Of a stretch of DNA of 59,526 nt, positions 51,685-59,453 are shown one piece after another. Positions within the stretch are counted from its first letter, which is position 1. Each line of letters opens with the position of its first letter. The translations under genes were made by a program, and so were the position numbers. The notes under the pieces were generated by a model. It saw only the letters and a list, made by a program, of their open reading frames with translations, made no database searches and had not been told where the DNA came from. The DNA is from Reyranella sp. (GTDB lineage Bacteria; Pseudomonadota; Alphaproteobacteria; Reyranellales; Reyranellaceae): the NCBI GenBank assembly GCA_021732285.1, contig JAKFVH010000041.1:1-59526 (forward strand), given 5' to 3'.

Positions 51685-51699
51685 ATCAGTTAGTGATAT
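51683..51699. promoter_or_regulatory. palindrome over the tumE start, likely operator
   Basis: ATATCAGTTAGTGATAT has 6-base inverted arms (ATATCA/TGATAT) and covers the start codon of tumE, in an AT-rich patch that stands out from the surroundings. Autorepression by the antitoxin or complex is the usual mode for such pairs. Confidence 0.6.
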
Positions 51700-51763
51700 G
51701 GGTTGGCAAGTGCAATCCGATGCGACGGCTTGCGATGGGGGATTGCATGTTCGCTGTTATGCA

Positions 51764-51857
51764 CGGCCTCGACCTGGTCGGCGGCGGCGTCGTGGAAGTC
51801 TCGCCGCCCTTCGACATGAGCGGCAACACCGCGCTCGTGGGCGCCACCATGATGTGG
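51764..51857 (+). pseudogene. diverged fragment of the agmatinase 3' region
   Basis: These 94 bases match 50792-50885 inside the agmatinase gene with five mismatches and no gaps, 972 bases away. They still encode GLDLVGGGVVEVSPPFDMSG followed by NTALVGATMMW and then a stop, so most differences are silent. A 41-codon open frame starting at ATG 51735 includes it, but it is probably a remnant rather than a gene. It marks the far edge of the segment carrying the TumE/TumA pair. Confidence 0.85.
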
Positions 51858-51931
51858 TGACGTCCGATAACCGCCAGACAAGGTGACGGCAGGCGGCAAC
51901 CCTCGAAGCATCGATCTTCGAGGGACATGAC

Positions 51932-52396
51932 ATGAAATCCTACGGCACTGTCGGCGCCGACGAGCAGAAGCAGATGAGCGGCCTGGAATTCGTCAAAGGC
52001 CTGGCGGACGGGACGCTGCCGCTCAACACGATCGCCAGGACCCTGGGCTACGACATCGTCGAGGCGGAGGCGGGCCGCGTCGTCGTCACCGCCCAGCCGA
52101 CCGCCGATCATCTCAATCCCGCCGGCACCGTGCATGGCGGCCTCGCGGCCACGATGCTCGACAGCTGCATGGGGCTCGCGATCCAGTCGACCCTGGAGAA
52201 GGGTGCGGGCTCGACGACGCTGGAGTTCAAGATCTCCTTCGTGCGGCCGATCACGCCCGAAACGGGCCTGATCAGGGCAGAAGGCACGGTGCTGAACCGC
52301 GGCCGCCGGGTCGGTGTTGCTGACGGACGTGTCACCGACAGCAAGGGCCGCCTGCTCGTCCATGGCACGACCACCTGCCTGATCTTCGACGGCTGA
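51932..52396 (+). CDS. PaaI-family hotdog thioesterase
   Basis: A 154-residue hotdog-fold acyl-CoA thioesterase of the PaaI type. The signature DHLNPAGTVHGGLAATMLDS contains the HGG catalytic motif with the conserved acidic residue (LDSCMG) and asparagine, followed by TTLEFKISFVRPITPETGLI. It likely hydrolyses aromatic or medium-chain acyl-CoA thioesters; the exact acyl group is unknown. It is transcribed away from the toxin-antitoxin pair and has no clear catabolic neighbours. Confidence 0.92.
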   Translation: MKSYGTVGADEQKQMSGLEFVKGLADGTLPLNTIARTLGYDIVEAEAGRVVVTAQPTADHLNPAGTVHGGLAATMLDSCMGLAIQSTLEKGAGSTTLEFKISFVRPITPETGLIRAEGTVLNRGRRVGVADGRVTDSKGRLLVHGTTTCLIFDG

Positions 52397-52527
52397 GCGG
52401 TTCGTTCGTCCCGCCAACAGTTACAACCTGCGTACAATCGCCCGTCGTCCCAGTGCGCGCTATAGTTGTCGGGTAGTGCCGACATCGCAGCAACGACATG
52501 TCCCTTTTCCAACGGGAGGACAGGACG

Positions 52528-53838
52528 ATGGCTGACAACAAGCACGATCAAGCCAGCAACACAGTCACACGCAGAACCGCACTCCAGGCCGGCGCCGGCG
52601 CCTTGCTGGCGACGGGCGTTCCCCTGTTCTGGGCGCGCGAGGCCCGGGCGGACAAGGCGAAGATCGACGCCGTGCTGAGCGGCGCGGTCACGTCCGGCAA
52701 TGTCCCCGGAGTCGTGGCGGTGGCCGCCGACGACAAGGGCATGTTCTACGAAGGCGCCTTCGGCAAGCGCAACCTCGTGACCGGCGCGGCGATGACGCCC
52801 GACACCATGTTCTGGATCGCCTCGATGACCAAGGCGGTGACCTCGATCGCCGCCATGCAGATGGTCGAGCAGGGCAAGCTCAGCCTCGACAAGCCGATCA
52901 GCGACGTCGTGATGGAGCTGAGCGCCGCGCAGGTGCTGGAAGGCTTCGACGCCGAGGGCAAGCCCAAGCTCCGGCCGCCCAAGCGGCCGATCACGCTCCG
53001 GCACCTCCTCACCCACACCGCCGGCTTCAGCTACGACCTGTGGAACAAGGACATCGAGCGCTACATGAAGTTCGCCAACGTGCCCGGCATCGGCAGCTGC
53101 AAGCTCGAGGCGCTCAAGGTGCCGATGGTCGCCGACCCCGGCGACAAGTGGGAGTACGGCATCAACATCGACTGGGCCGGCAAGGCGGTGGAGCGGGTGA
53201 GCGGCCTGTCGCTCGACGGCTACATGCGCGAGAAGATCTTCACGCCGCTCGGCATGAAGGACACCGGCTTCATCCTGCGGCCTGACCAGCAGGCGCGCCT
53301 GGCCACCGTCCATGCCCGCGGCGCCGACGGCAAGCTCAGCCCGATCGAGTTCGGCATGCCCCAGGCGCCCGAATTCTTCATGGGCGGCGGCGCCCTCTAC
53401 TCGACGGGTCGCGACTATCTCACCTTCCTGCGCGCGCTGCTCGGCAACGGCAGGCTCGGCAATGCGCAGATCCTGAAGCCCGAGACCGTCGCCCTGGTGA
53501 ACAAGAACAGCATGGGCGACCTCAACGTCACCATGCTCAAGACGATCCAGCCCAACCTCACCAACGACGCCGAGTTCTTCCCCGGCATGGTGAAGAAGTG
53601 GGGGCTGGCCTACATGATCAACACCCAGGACGTGCCCGGCAAACGCAGCGCCGGCAGCCTGGCCTGGGCCGGTTTGGCCAACACCTACTACTGGCTCGAT
53701 CCCAAGAAGAAGGTGACCGGCGTGATCCTGACCCAGATCCTGCCCTTCGCCGACGGCAAGACACTGCAGGTCTTCGGCGACTTCGAGGGCGCGGTCTACC
53801 AGAACGGCCGCACACAGGCGGCTGCCAAGGCTGGATAA
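52528..53838 (+). CDS. serine beta-lactamase-fold hydrolase (class C-like esterase)
   Basis: A 436-residue exported hydrolase. The Tat signal is NTVTRRTALQAGAGALLATG followed by AREARA. The penicillin-binding fold shows the SxxK motif ASMTKAV, the tyrosine motif YGINIDWAG and NLVTGAAMTPDTMFWIA around it. Such proteins are usually esterases or D-aminopeptidases rather than true lactamases. ATG at 52528 follows a GGGAGGACAGG ribosome binding site; a start ten codons upstream is open but less likely. TATAGTTG (52462) may form part of its promoter. The hairpin after its stop may help end transcription. Confidence 0.9.
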   Translation: MADNKHDQASNTVTRRTALQAGAGALLATGVPLFWAREARADKAKIDAVLSGAVTSGNVPGVVAVAADDKGMFYEGAFGKRNLVTGAAMTPDTMFWIASMTKAVTSIAAMQMVEQGKLSLDKPISDVVMELSAAQVLEGFDAEGKPKLRPPKRPITLRHLLTHTAGFSYDLWNKDIERYMKFANVPGIGSCKLEALKVPMVADPGDKWEYGINIDWAGKAVERVSGLSLDGYMREKIFTPLGMKDTGFILRPDQQARLATVHARGADGKLSPIEFGMPQAPEFFMGGGALYSTGRDYLTFLRALLGNGRLGNAQILKPETVALVNKNSMGDLNVTMLKTIQPNLTNDAEFFPGMVKKWGLAYMINTQDVPGKRSAGSLAWAGLANTYYWLDPKKKVTGVILTQILPFADGKTLQVFGDFEGAVYQNGRTQAAAKAG

Positions 53839-53866
53839 GGCCGGATAGCTCTCGGCCCGGACGCTG

Positions 53867-53894
53867 AGGTAGGCTCGCTCATGCGAGCCTACCT
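53867..53894. promoter_or_regulatory. perfect 12-bp-arm hairpin upstream of sulP
   Basis: AGGTAGGCTCGC-TCAT-GCGAGCCTACCT. It lies 30 bases before the SulP start. No U-run follows, so it is not a standard terminator. The loop contains the ATG of a 17-codon open frame (53881-53934, MRAYLLDARLFLERKWD) that overlaps the SulP start. It may be a leader or attenuation element, or a simple RNA-stability hairpin. Confidence 0.6.
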
Positions 53895-53924
53895 GCTGGA
53901 TGCGCGGCTCTTCCTGGAGCGCAA

Positions 53925-55589
53925 ATGGGATTAGCGCGCTGGCTGCCGGGCCTGGCGACGCTCGGGTCATACAAGGCCTCGCACCTGCCTCATGACCTGG
54001 CGGCGGGCGTCACGCTGGGCGCCGTCCTGGTGCCGGTGGGCCTGGCCTACGGCGAGCTGGCCGGACTGCCGCTGGCCGGCCTCTACGGCAGCATGCTGCC
54101 GCTCTTGGCCTATTTCCTGTTCGCCAGCTCGCGCCAGGTCGTGGTCGGCCCCGATTCGGCGATGGCGGCCATCGTCGCCGTCGCCGTGGCGCCGATGGCG
54201 ATGGGCGATCCGGGCCGACTGGCGCTGCTCTGCGCCACGCTCGGCGTGATGGTGGGCGTGCTCTGCCTGCTGGCCGGCCTGCTGCGCCTGGGCTTTATCG
54301 CCAACTTCCTGTCCAGGCCGGTGATCGTGGGCTTCATGCACGGCGTCGCCCTGGTGATCATCGTCTCGCAGCTCCCCAAGGTGCTGGGCATCCGCTCGGC
54401 GGGCGAGACGACGCTGGAGCAGTTTACAAGCCTTCTGCCGCGGCTCGGCGACACCAACCTGGTTGCTCTCGCGATCGGCGCAGGCAGCTTCGCCGTGATC
54501 CTGCTGTGCCGCCGCTTCGCGCCGCGCGTGCCGGGCGCGGTGGTGGCGCTGCTTGGCTCGCTGCTGGCGGTGCTGCTGCTCGACCTCGACCGCTACGGCA
54601 TCGCCGTGGTCGGCCGCATCCCGACCGGCCTGCCGCAGCTTGTGCTGCCGATGCCGACCCTGGCCGACTTCGACGACCTGCTGGCCGTGGCGCTCGCGGC
54701 GGCGCTGCTGTCCTTCTCCGATACCATGGTCACGGCCCGCGCTTTCGCCGCCCGCAACCGCTACCGCATCGACGCCAACCAGGAGCTTCTGGGCATCGGC
54801 ATGGCAAACCTGGTGTCGGGCGTCAGCCAGGGCCTGCCGATCAGCGCCAGCGATTCGCGCACCGCCGTCGTCGAGGCGGCGGGCGGGCGCACCCAGGTCG
54901 CCTCGGTGATCGCCGCCATCGTCGTCGCCGTGGTCATGCTGTGGCTCACCCAGCTCCTCTACTGGCTGCCCGCGGCGGCGCTGGGCGGCATCCTGATCGC
55001 CTCGGCCTGGGGCCTCTGCGACTTCGGCGAGTTCGCGCGGCTGCTGCGCTTCCGCGGTATCAGCCTGGCCGGCGCCCTGGTGACGCTGGTCGGCGTGGTG
55101 GTGCTGGGCCTCATGGAAGGCATCCTGCTGGGCGTCGTGTTCTCCTTGATACTGCTGCTGCGGGCGCTTGCCTTTCCGCCCGACGCCGTGCTCGGCCGCA
55201 CGCCCGCCGGCGAATGGCGTGACCCCGCCCACCGGCCCGAAGCGGTGCCGGTTCCCGGCCTGCTGGTCTACCGCTTCTCGGCGCCGCTGTTCTTCGCCAA
55301 CAGCGAGCTGTTCCGCGAGCGCATCGAGGCCCTGGTCGCCGGCGCCGCCCAGCCGGTGACGGCCGTCGTGGTGGATGGCGCGGCCATCCACGACGTCGAC
55401 ATCGCGGCCTGCGACATGCTGGTCGAGCTCGACAGCGAGCTCAGGAGCCGCGGCATCCGGCTCGCCTTCGGCAACCTGCGCGACCGCGTCCTGCGCGATA
55501 TCGAGCGCGGCCTGCCGCCATTGCCCGACGGCGAAGACGTATGCTTCCCGAGCGTCGCCGGCGCCGTTGCGGCCGTCCAGGCGAGATAA
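53925..55589 (+). CDS. SulP-family anion transporter with STAS domain
   Basis: A 554-residue inner-membrane protein. The SulP transmembrane part (about residues 20-400) has LAAGVTLGAVLVPVGLAYGE, GSMLPLLAYFLFASSRQVVV, FADTMV-like LLSFSDTMVTARAFAARN and VSGVSQGLPISASDSRT; a C-terminal STAS domain covers the last 120 residues (PGLLVYRFSAPLFFANSELF and DVDIAACDMLVELDSELRSR). Substrates of this family include sulfate, bicarbonate and other anions; the substrate is not set here. No carbonic anhydrase gene lies nearby. ATG overlaps a short upstream frame. Confidence 0.93.
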   Translation: MGLARWLPGLATLGSYKASHLPHDLAAGVTLGAVLVPVGLAYGELAGLPLAGLYGSMLPLLAYFLFASSRQVVVGPDSAMAAIVAVAVAPMAMGDPGRLALLCATLGVMVGVLCLLAGLLRLGFIANFLSRPVIVGFMHGVALVIIVSQLPKVLGIRSAGETTLEQFTSLLPRLGDTNLVALAIGAGSFAVILLCRRFAPRVPGAVVALLGSLLAVLLLDLDRYGIAVVGRIPTGLPQLVLPMPTLADFDDLLAVALAAALLSFSDTMVTARAFAARNRYRIDANQELLGIGMANLVSGVSQGLPISASDSRTAVVEAAGGRTQVASVIAAIVVAVVMLWLTQLLYWLPAAALGGILIASAWGLCDFGEFARLLRFRGISLAGALVTLVGVVVLGLMEGILLGVVFSLILLLRALAFPPDAVLGRTPAGEWRDPAHRPEAVPVPGLLVYRFSAPLFFANSELFRERIEALVAGAAQPVTAVVVDGAAIHDVDIAACDMLVELDSELRSRGIRLAFGNLRDRVLRDIERGLPPLPDGEDVCFPSVAGAVAAVQAR

Positions 55590-55987
55590 ATACTATAGTT
55601 ATTGACTAGCACTAGAGTTGGTGCTACGCTTCGTTGGCTAACTTTCGCTCTTTGCATCGTTAATCAGACCACAAAACACATCCGTCATCCCGACCGGAGC
55701 GAAGCGGAGTGGAGGGACCTGTTCTGTTGTCGTATCGGCAAGAACAGGTCCCTCGACTACGCCGCCCTTCGACTTCGCTCAGGACAGGCCTTTCAGGCGG
55801 CTCCGCTCGGGATGACGCGAAATAGGGGCCCAATCCATAGTGGGGGGCACTTTGCCTCAACACCACGCTCGCCGTCGGAAATACCGGGAATGCCGGAAAG
55901 TCCGATTTCTGCTGGCAGTGCCTGCATCCTGACACAGGCCCGAGGGGGTAGCGCAAATTGCGGGAAATGCGGAAATTCGAACCCGGC
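55590..55987. other. 398-bp intergenic region without a gene
   Basis: It starts with an AT-rich stretch (ATACTATAGTTATTGACTAG) that may hold a promoter-like sequence or the end of sulP transcription, then the family A repeat, then a stretch with the loosely repeated phrase GGAAATACCGGGAATGCCGG, echoed by GGGAAATGCGGAAATTCG. A 129-codon open frame crosses it but is mostly repeat-derived. I see no gene. Confidence 0.7.
55684..55816. repeat. palindromic repeat, family A, with internal insertion
   Basis: Left arm GTCATCCCGACCGGAGCG and GGAGGGACCTGTTCT, right arm AGAACAGGTCCCTCGACTAC and GGCTCCGCTCGGGATGAC. The right arm is split by about 40 bases including CCCTTCGACTTCGCTCAGGA, itself the core of another common repeat type. 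It suggests one repeat inserted into another. Confidence 0.8.
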
Positions 55988-57130
55988 CTAAGCCGCCAGC
56001 TCCAGTATCTCCTTCACCTGCGCCGGCCCGTCGATCTTGCGCGGATTGCGCGGCACCCAGGGCGTGCCCATGGCCTGCGCCGCGATACGCTCGAAATGCT
56101 CCTTGCCGATCTTCACCTCGGAGAGGCTTCGCGGCATGCCGAGGCCGCGGATGAAATCGTCTAAAACGTCGCCGGCGTCCTTGCCGGGATGGCCCATGGC
56201 GTTGGCGATCAGTGCCTGGCGGTCGGCATTGGCCGATTTGTTCCAGCGCATGACCCAGGGCAGCATGATGCAGGAGGTGTGGCCGTGCGGCACGTCGAAC
56301 ACCGCGCCCAGCACGTAGCCGATGCCGTGGCTCGCCCCCATCGGCACGCCGGCGGCCAGCCCGCCCATCGACAGCCACGAGCCGATCTGGCAGTCGAGCC
56401 TGGCGCGCATGTCTTTCGGATCGGCCTTCACCTTCGGCAGGCCGCGCGCCAGCAACGACAGGCCGTGCAAAGCCGAGGCGTTGGTGAACTCCGTCGATTC
56501 GTTGGAGCACACGCCCTCGACGCAGTGATCAACGGCACGGATGCCGGTCGACAGGAAGAGCCACATCGGCGTGTGGCGCGTCACTTCGGGATCGAGGATG
56601 ACGGCCTGCGGGATGGTGAGCGGATGGCGGAACAGCTCCTTGACCTTGGTCGCCTCGTTGGTGACGCCGGCGATGCCGGAGAACTCGCCGGCCGACAGCG
56701 TGGTCGGGATGGAAACCTGGCGCACCGTGGGCGCCTTCACATCGGCGTTGCGCACCTTGTCGAGGCCCTCGACGGTGGTGATGTCGTTGGCGAGACAGAG
56801 CTGGACGGCCTTGGCGCCGTCGGTGATCGAGCCGCCGCCCAGGGTGACGATCAGATCGGCCTTGGCCTCGCGCGCCTGGGCCGCCGCGGCGATGACGGCC
56901 GAGCGCGGCGAGTGCGCCGGCATCCTGTCGAACGTCCCGACGCATTTGTTGCCGAGCGCGCGGCGGACTGCTTCGACCTCGTCGGTCTGGCGGTTGAGCG
57001 TGCCGCTCACCATCAGGAAGACGCGCTCGGCGCCGTGGGCTTTCACCACCTCGGCGACCGATTGGGCGGCCGGCTTGCCGTAGTGGACTTCTTCCATGTC
57101 GGTGAAAACGACGCGGCCCGATGTCAGCAT
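55988..57130 (-). CDS. iron-containing alcohol dehydrogenase family protein
   Basis: A 380-residue group III (iron-type) dehydrogenase. It has the NAD-binding GGGSITDGAKAVQLC in the N-terminal domain and the metal ligands of the C-terminal domain in RAVDHCVEGVC, ASHGIGYVLGAVFDVPHGHT (three histidines) and the GEFSGIAGVTNEATK loop. Maleylacetate reductase and hydroxyacid-oxoacid transhydrogenase are possible subclasses; no chlorocatechol or resorcinol genes are adjacent to decide. It is divergent from the M20 peptidase gene, with a palindromic repeat between. Confidence 0.9.
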   Translation of the reverse strand: MLTSGRVVFTDMEEVHYGKPAAQSVAEVVKAHGAERVFLMVSGTLNRQTDEVEAVRRALGNKCVGTFDRMPAHSPRSAVIAAAAQAREAKADLIVTLGGGSITDGAKAVQLCLANDITTVEGLDKVRNADVKAPTVRQVSIPTTLSAGEFSGIAGVTNEATKVKELFRHPLTIPQAVILDPEVTRHTPMWLFLSTGIRAVDHCVEGVCSNESTEFTNASALHGLSLLARGLPKVKADPKDMRARLDCQIGSWLSMGGLAAGVPMGASHGIGYVLGAVFDVPHGHTSCIMLPWVMRWNKSANADRQALIANAMGHPGKDAGDVLDDFIRGLGMPRSLSEVKIGKEHFERIAAQAMGTPWVPRNPRKIDGPAQVKEILELAA

Positions 57131-57153
57131 TGGTGTGCTCCCTGTCCTTCATT

Positions 57154-57279
57154 CCTCCCCAACGAAGTTGGGGAGGTGGCCCGCAGGGCCGGAGGGGTCA
57201 TGAGCAACAGTGGTGATGCCCATGACCCCTCCGGCCCTGCGGGCCACCTCCCCTTCGCACCTGCGGCGCGATGGGGAGG
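57154..57279. repeat. palindromic repeat, family C
   Basis: Left arm CCTCCCCAACGAAGTTGGGG with AGGTGGCCCGCAGGGCCGGA and GGGGTCATG; right arm CATGACCCCTCCGGCCCTGC with GGGCCACCTCCCC; ends ATGGGGAGG. It is the most complete member of this family in the window and lies in a divergent gap that must also hold two promoters. Confidence 0.9.
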
Positions 57280-57331
57280 CACCTGATGCCGATATTTTGC
57301 TATCGTGCCGGCGAAAGGCACGGGAAAAATC

Positions 57332-58735
57332 ATGACTGGCACACGTGACGGCGCCATCGGGCGCGCGGAACAGTATTTCGACGACGGCGGCTTTTTAGCC
57401 GAGCTGCAGCGCCGGGTGGCGATCCCGACGACCAGCCAGGAGCAGGACTCCATGCCCGCCCTGCAGGAGTACGTCTCGGGCGAGATGAGCCAGTCGCTGC
57501 AGAAGATGGGCTACGACTGTACCGTCCTGCCCAATCCGCGCAGCGAATACGGCCCGTTCCTGATCGCGCGCCGCATCGAAGACCAGGCCTTGCCCACCGT
57601 GCTGACCTACGGCCACGGCGACGTGATCCGCGGCCAGGAGGAGCAGTGGCGGCAGGGCCTGTCGCCCTGGAAGATCGTGGTCGAAGGCGACCGCATGTAC
57701 GGCCGCGGCACGGCCGACAACAAGGGCCAGCACACCATCAACATCGCAGCGCTCGCCTGCGTGCTCGAGGAGCGCGGGTCGCTCGGCTTCAACTCGACCA
57801 TCCTGATCGAGACCGGCGAGGAGACCGGCTCGCCGGGCCTGGCCGACTTCTGCAAGGCCAACAAGGCGGCACTGAAGGCCGACGCGCTGATCGGCTCGGA
57901 CGGACCGCGGCTCGACCACCGCCGGCCGACCATCTTCGGCGGCACCCGCGGCACCTTGAACTTCAACCTCAAGCTCACGATGCGCGAGGGCGGCCACCAC
58001 TCGGGCAACTGGGGCGGGCTTCTCAGCAACCCCGGCATCATCCTGGCCCACGCGCTTGCCACCATCACCGACCGGCGCGGCCAGATCAAAGTGCCGGAAT
58101 GGCGGCCCAAGACGCTCACCAACTCGGTGCGCGCCGCACTTGCCGACGCGCATATCGATGCGGGCGAGGGCGCGCCGACCATCGATCCCAACTGGGGTGA
58201 AGAATCCCTGACGCCGGTCGAGCGCGTGTTCGGCTGGAACAGCTTCGAGGTTTTAGCCTTCAAGACCGGCAACCCCGACCGGCCGGTCAATGCCATCCCG
58301 CCCAGCGCCATCGCCTACTGCCAGCTGCGCTTCGTCGTCGGCACCGATCCGCACGACATCATCCCGGCGCTGCGCCGCCATCTCGACCGGCACGGCTACG
58401 ACATGATCGAGATCGACCAGGCGCGCGAGGTGATCATGAATGCCACGCGGCTGGACCCGGAGAACCCGTGGGCCAAGTTCGCGGCGACCTCGATCGAGAA
58501 GACGGGCGGCCAGAAGCCCAACATGCTGCCCAATCTCGGCGGTTCGCTGCCCAACGAGGTCTTCACCGACATTTTAGGCATGCCGACCGTCTGGGTGCCG
58601 CATTCCTACGCCGCCTGCTCCCAGCACGCGCCCAACGAGCACCTCCTGGCGCCGGTGGCCCGCGACGGGTTGCGGCTCATGACCGGCATCTTCTGGGACC
58701 TCGGCGCGAACCCACCGACTTCCTCCCCCGTCTGA
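57332..58735 (+). CDS. M20-family metallopeptidase
   Basis: A 467-residue zinc-dependent exopeptidase/deacetylase. Metal and catalytic motifs are VLTYGHGDVIRGQEE (first His), MYGRGTADNKGQHTIN (Asp) and IETGEETGSPGL (catalytic Glu pair), with a late histidine in QHAPNEHLL. The family cleaves dipeptides, N-carbamoyl or N-acyl amino acids; the substrate is open. Alternative start GTG at 57305 exists, but ATG 57332 has GGGAAAAA upstream and better spacing. The last residues SSPV and the stop codon are encoded by the adjacent family B repeat. Confidence 0.92.
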   Translation: MTGTRDGAIGRAEQYFDDGGFLAELQRRVAIPTTSQEQDSMPALQEYVSGEMSQSLQKMGYDCTVLPNPRSEYGPFLIARRIEDQALPTVLTYGHGDVIRGQEEQWRQGLSPWKIVVEGDRMYGRGTADNKGQHTINIAALACVLEERGSLGFNSTILIETGEETGSPGLADFCKANKAALKADALIGSDGPRLDHRRPTIFGGTRGTLNFNLKLTMREGGHHSGNWGGLLSNPGIILAHALATITDRRGQIKVPEWRPKTLTNSVRAALADAHIDAGEGAPTIDPNWGEESLTPVERVFGWNSFEVLAFKTGNPDRPVNAIPPSAIAYCQLRFVVGTDPHDIIPALRRHLDRHGYDMIEIDQAREVIMNATRLDPENPWAKFAATSIEKTGGQKPNMLPNLGGSLPNEVFTDILGMPTVWVPHSYAACSQHAPNEHLLAPVARDGLRLMTGIFWDLGANPPTSSPV

Positions 58736-58881
58736 CGGGGGAGGTGGCCGAAGGCCGGAGGGGGAGAGCCCCAGTCGCGCTGCCGGACCATTTCAGATCA
58801 TGATCAATAGACTTCAGAAATCCTCTCCGTGGCCTTCCCCCTCCGGCCCTACGGGCCACCTCCCCCGTAAGACGGGGGAGG
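58722..58881. repeat. MITE-like repeat, family B copy 3
   Basis: Begins CCTCCCCCGTCTGACGGGGG and ends CCCCCGTAAGACGGGGGAGG, with GGCCGAAGGCCGGAGGGGGA and CTTCCCCCTCCGGCCCTACG inside. The core is ATTTCAGATCATGATCAATA and CTTCAGAAAT, an altered form of the copy 1 core. Its left tip supplies the stop codon of the M20 peptidase gene. Confidence 0.88.
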
Positions 58882-58895
58882 ACTAGTATTCGCCC

Positions 58896-59453
58896 ATGCT
58901 TTCGCCCGACGAGGCCGCCAACCTGATCGAGGCCATCGCGGCCCGTCAGGACCGCACGGCCTTCGCCAGCCTGTTCCGCCACTACGCCCCGCGCGTGAAG
59001 GCGTTCATCATGCGTGGCGGAACCGATGCAGAAACCGCGCAGGAAGTGGCTCAGGAAGCCCTGATAATGGTGTGGCGCAAGGCCGCGAGCTTCGATCGCG
59101 GACGGGCCTCGGCCGCTACCTGGATCTACACCATCGCCCGCAACAAGCGGATCGACCTCGCCCGCCGGGCGGGCCGGCCGGCGATTGAAACCGAGGACTG
59201 GCTGACGGTATTTGCACCCGAAGAGGCCGATGCCGACAAATCCGTCCTGGCGGGACAAACGTATACTCGAGTGAAGGAACTTTTAGGCGGCCTCTCAGCC
59301 GATCAATTGGTGGTGATCCAGAAGGCATTTTTCGAGGACAAGACCCATACCGCCATTGCCGAGGAGCTGAAGCTGCCCCTTGGGACCGTGAAGTCCCGTA
59401 TTCGCCTGGCCCTCGGGCGGTTGCGGGAAGCGTTGGAGAAAGACGAGTCATGA
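58896..59453 (+). CDS. ECF RNA polymerase sigma factor, RpoE/ChrR-system type
   Basis: A 185-residue extracytoplasmic-function sigma factor. Region 2 is visible in ASLFRHYAPRVKAFIMRGG, EVAQEALIMVWRKAASFD and ASAATWIYTIARNKRIDLAR; region 4 in LSADQLVVIQKAFFEDKTHT and LKLPLGTVKSRIRLALGRLR. It resembles ECF11 (RpoE of Rhodobacter, singlet-oxygen response). Its stop overlaps the start of a ChrR-like anti-sigma gene as ATGA, so both are co-translated, as expected for such pairs. The upstream family B repeat ends 14 bases before ATG, leaving no clear ribosome binding site except GGGGAGGA at some distance. Confidence 0.93.
   Translation: MLSPDEAANLIEAIAARQDRTAFASLFRHYAPRVKAFIMRGGTDAETAQEVAQEALIMVWRKAASFDRGRASAATWIYTIARNKRIDLARRAGRPAIETEDWLTVFAPEEADADKSVLAGQTYTRVKELLGGLSADQLVVIQKAFFEDKTHTAIAEELKLPLGTVKSRIRLALGRLREALEKDES

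Noticed and set aside
51735..51860. 41-codon gene encoding an agmatinase-like C-terminus
   Set aside because: It consists mainly of the duplicated agmatinase fragment, lacks the metal-binding residues and has no good ribosome binding site; it is listed as a pseudogene fragment.
52528..53838. Antibiotic-resistance beta-lactamase
   Set aside because: The SxxK and Tyr motifs are shared with esterases and peptidases of the same fold; there is no ampR-like regulator nearby and the pattern fits the generic serine hydrolase group better.
55602..55991. 129-codon open frame between sulP and the dehydrogenase
   Set aside because: Most of it translates the family A repeat, and it has no ribosome binding site or recognisable motif.
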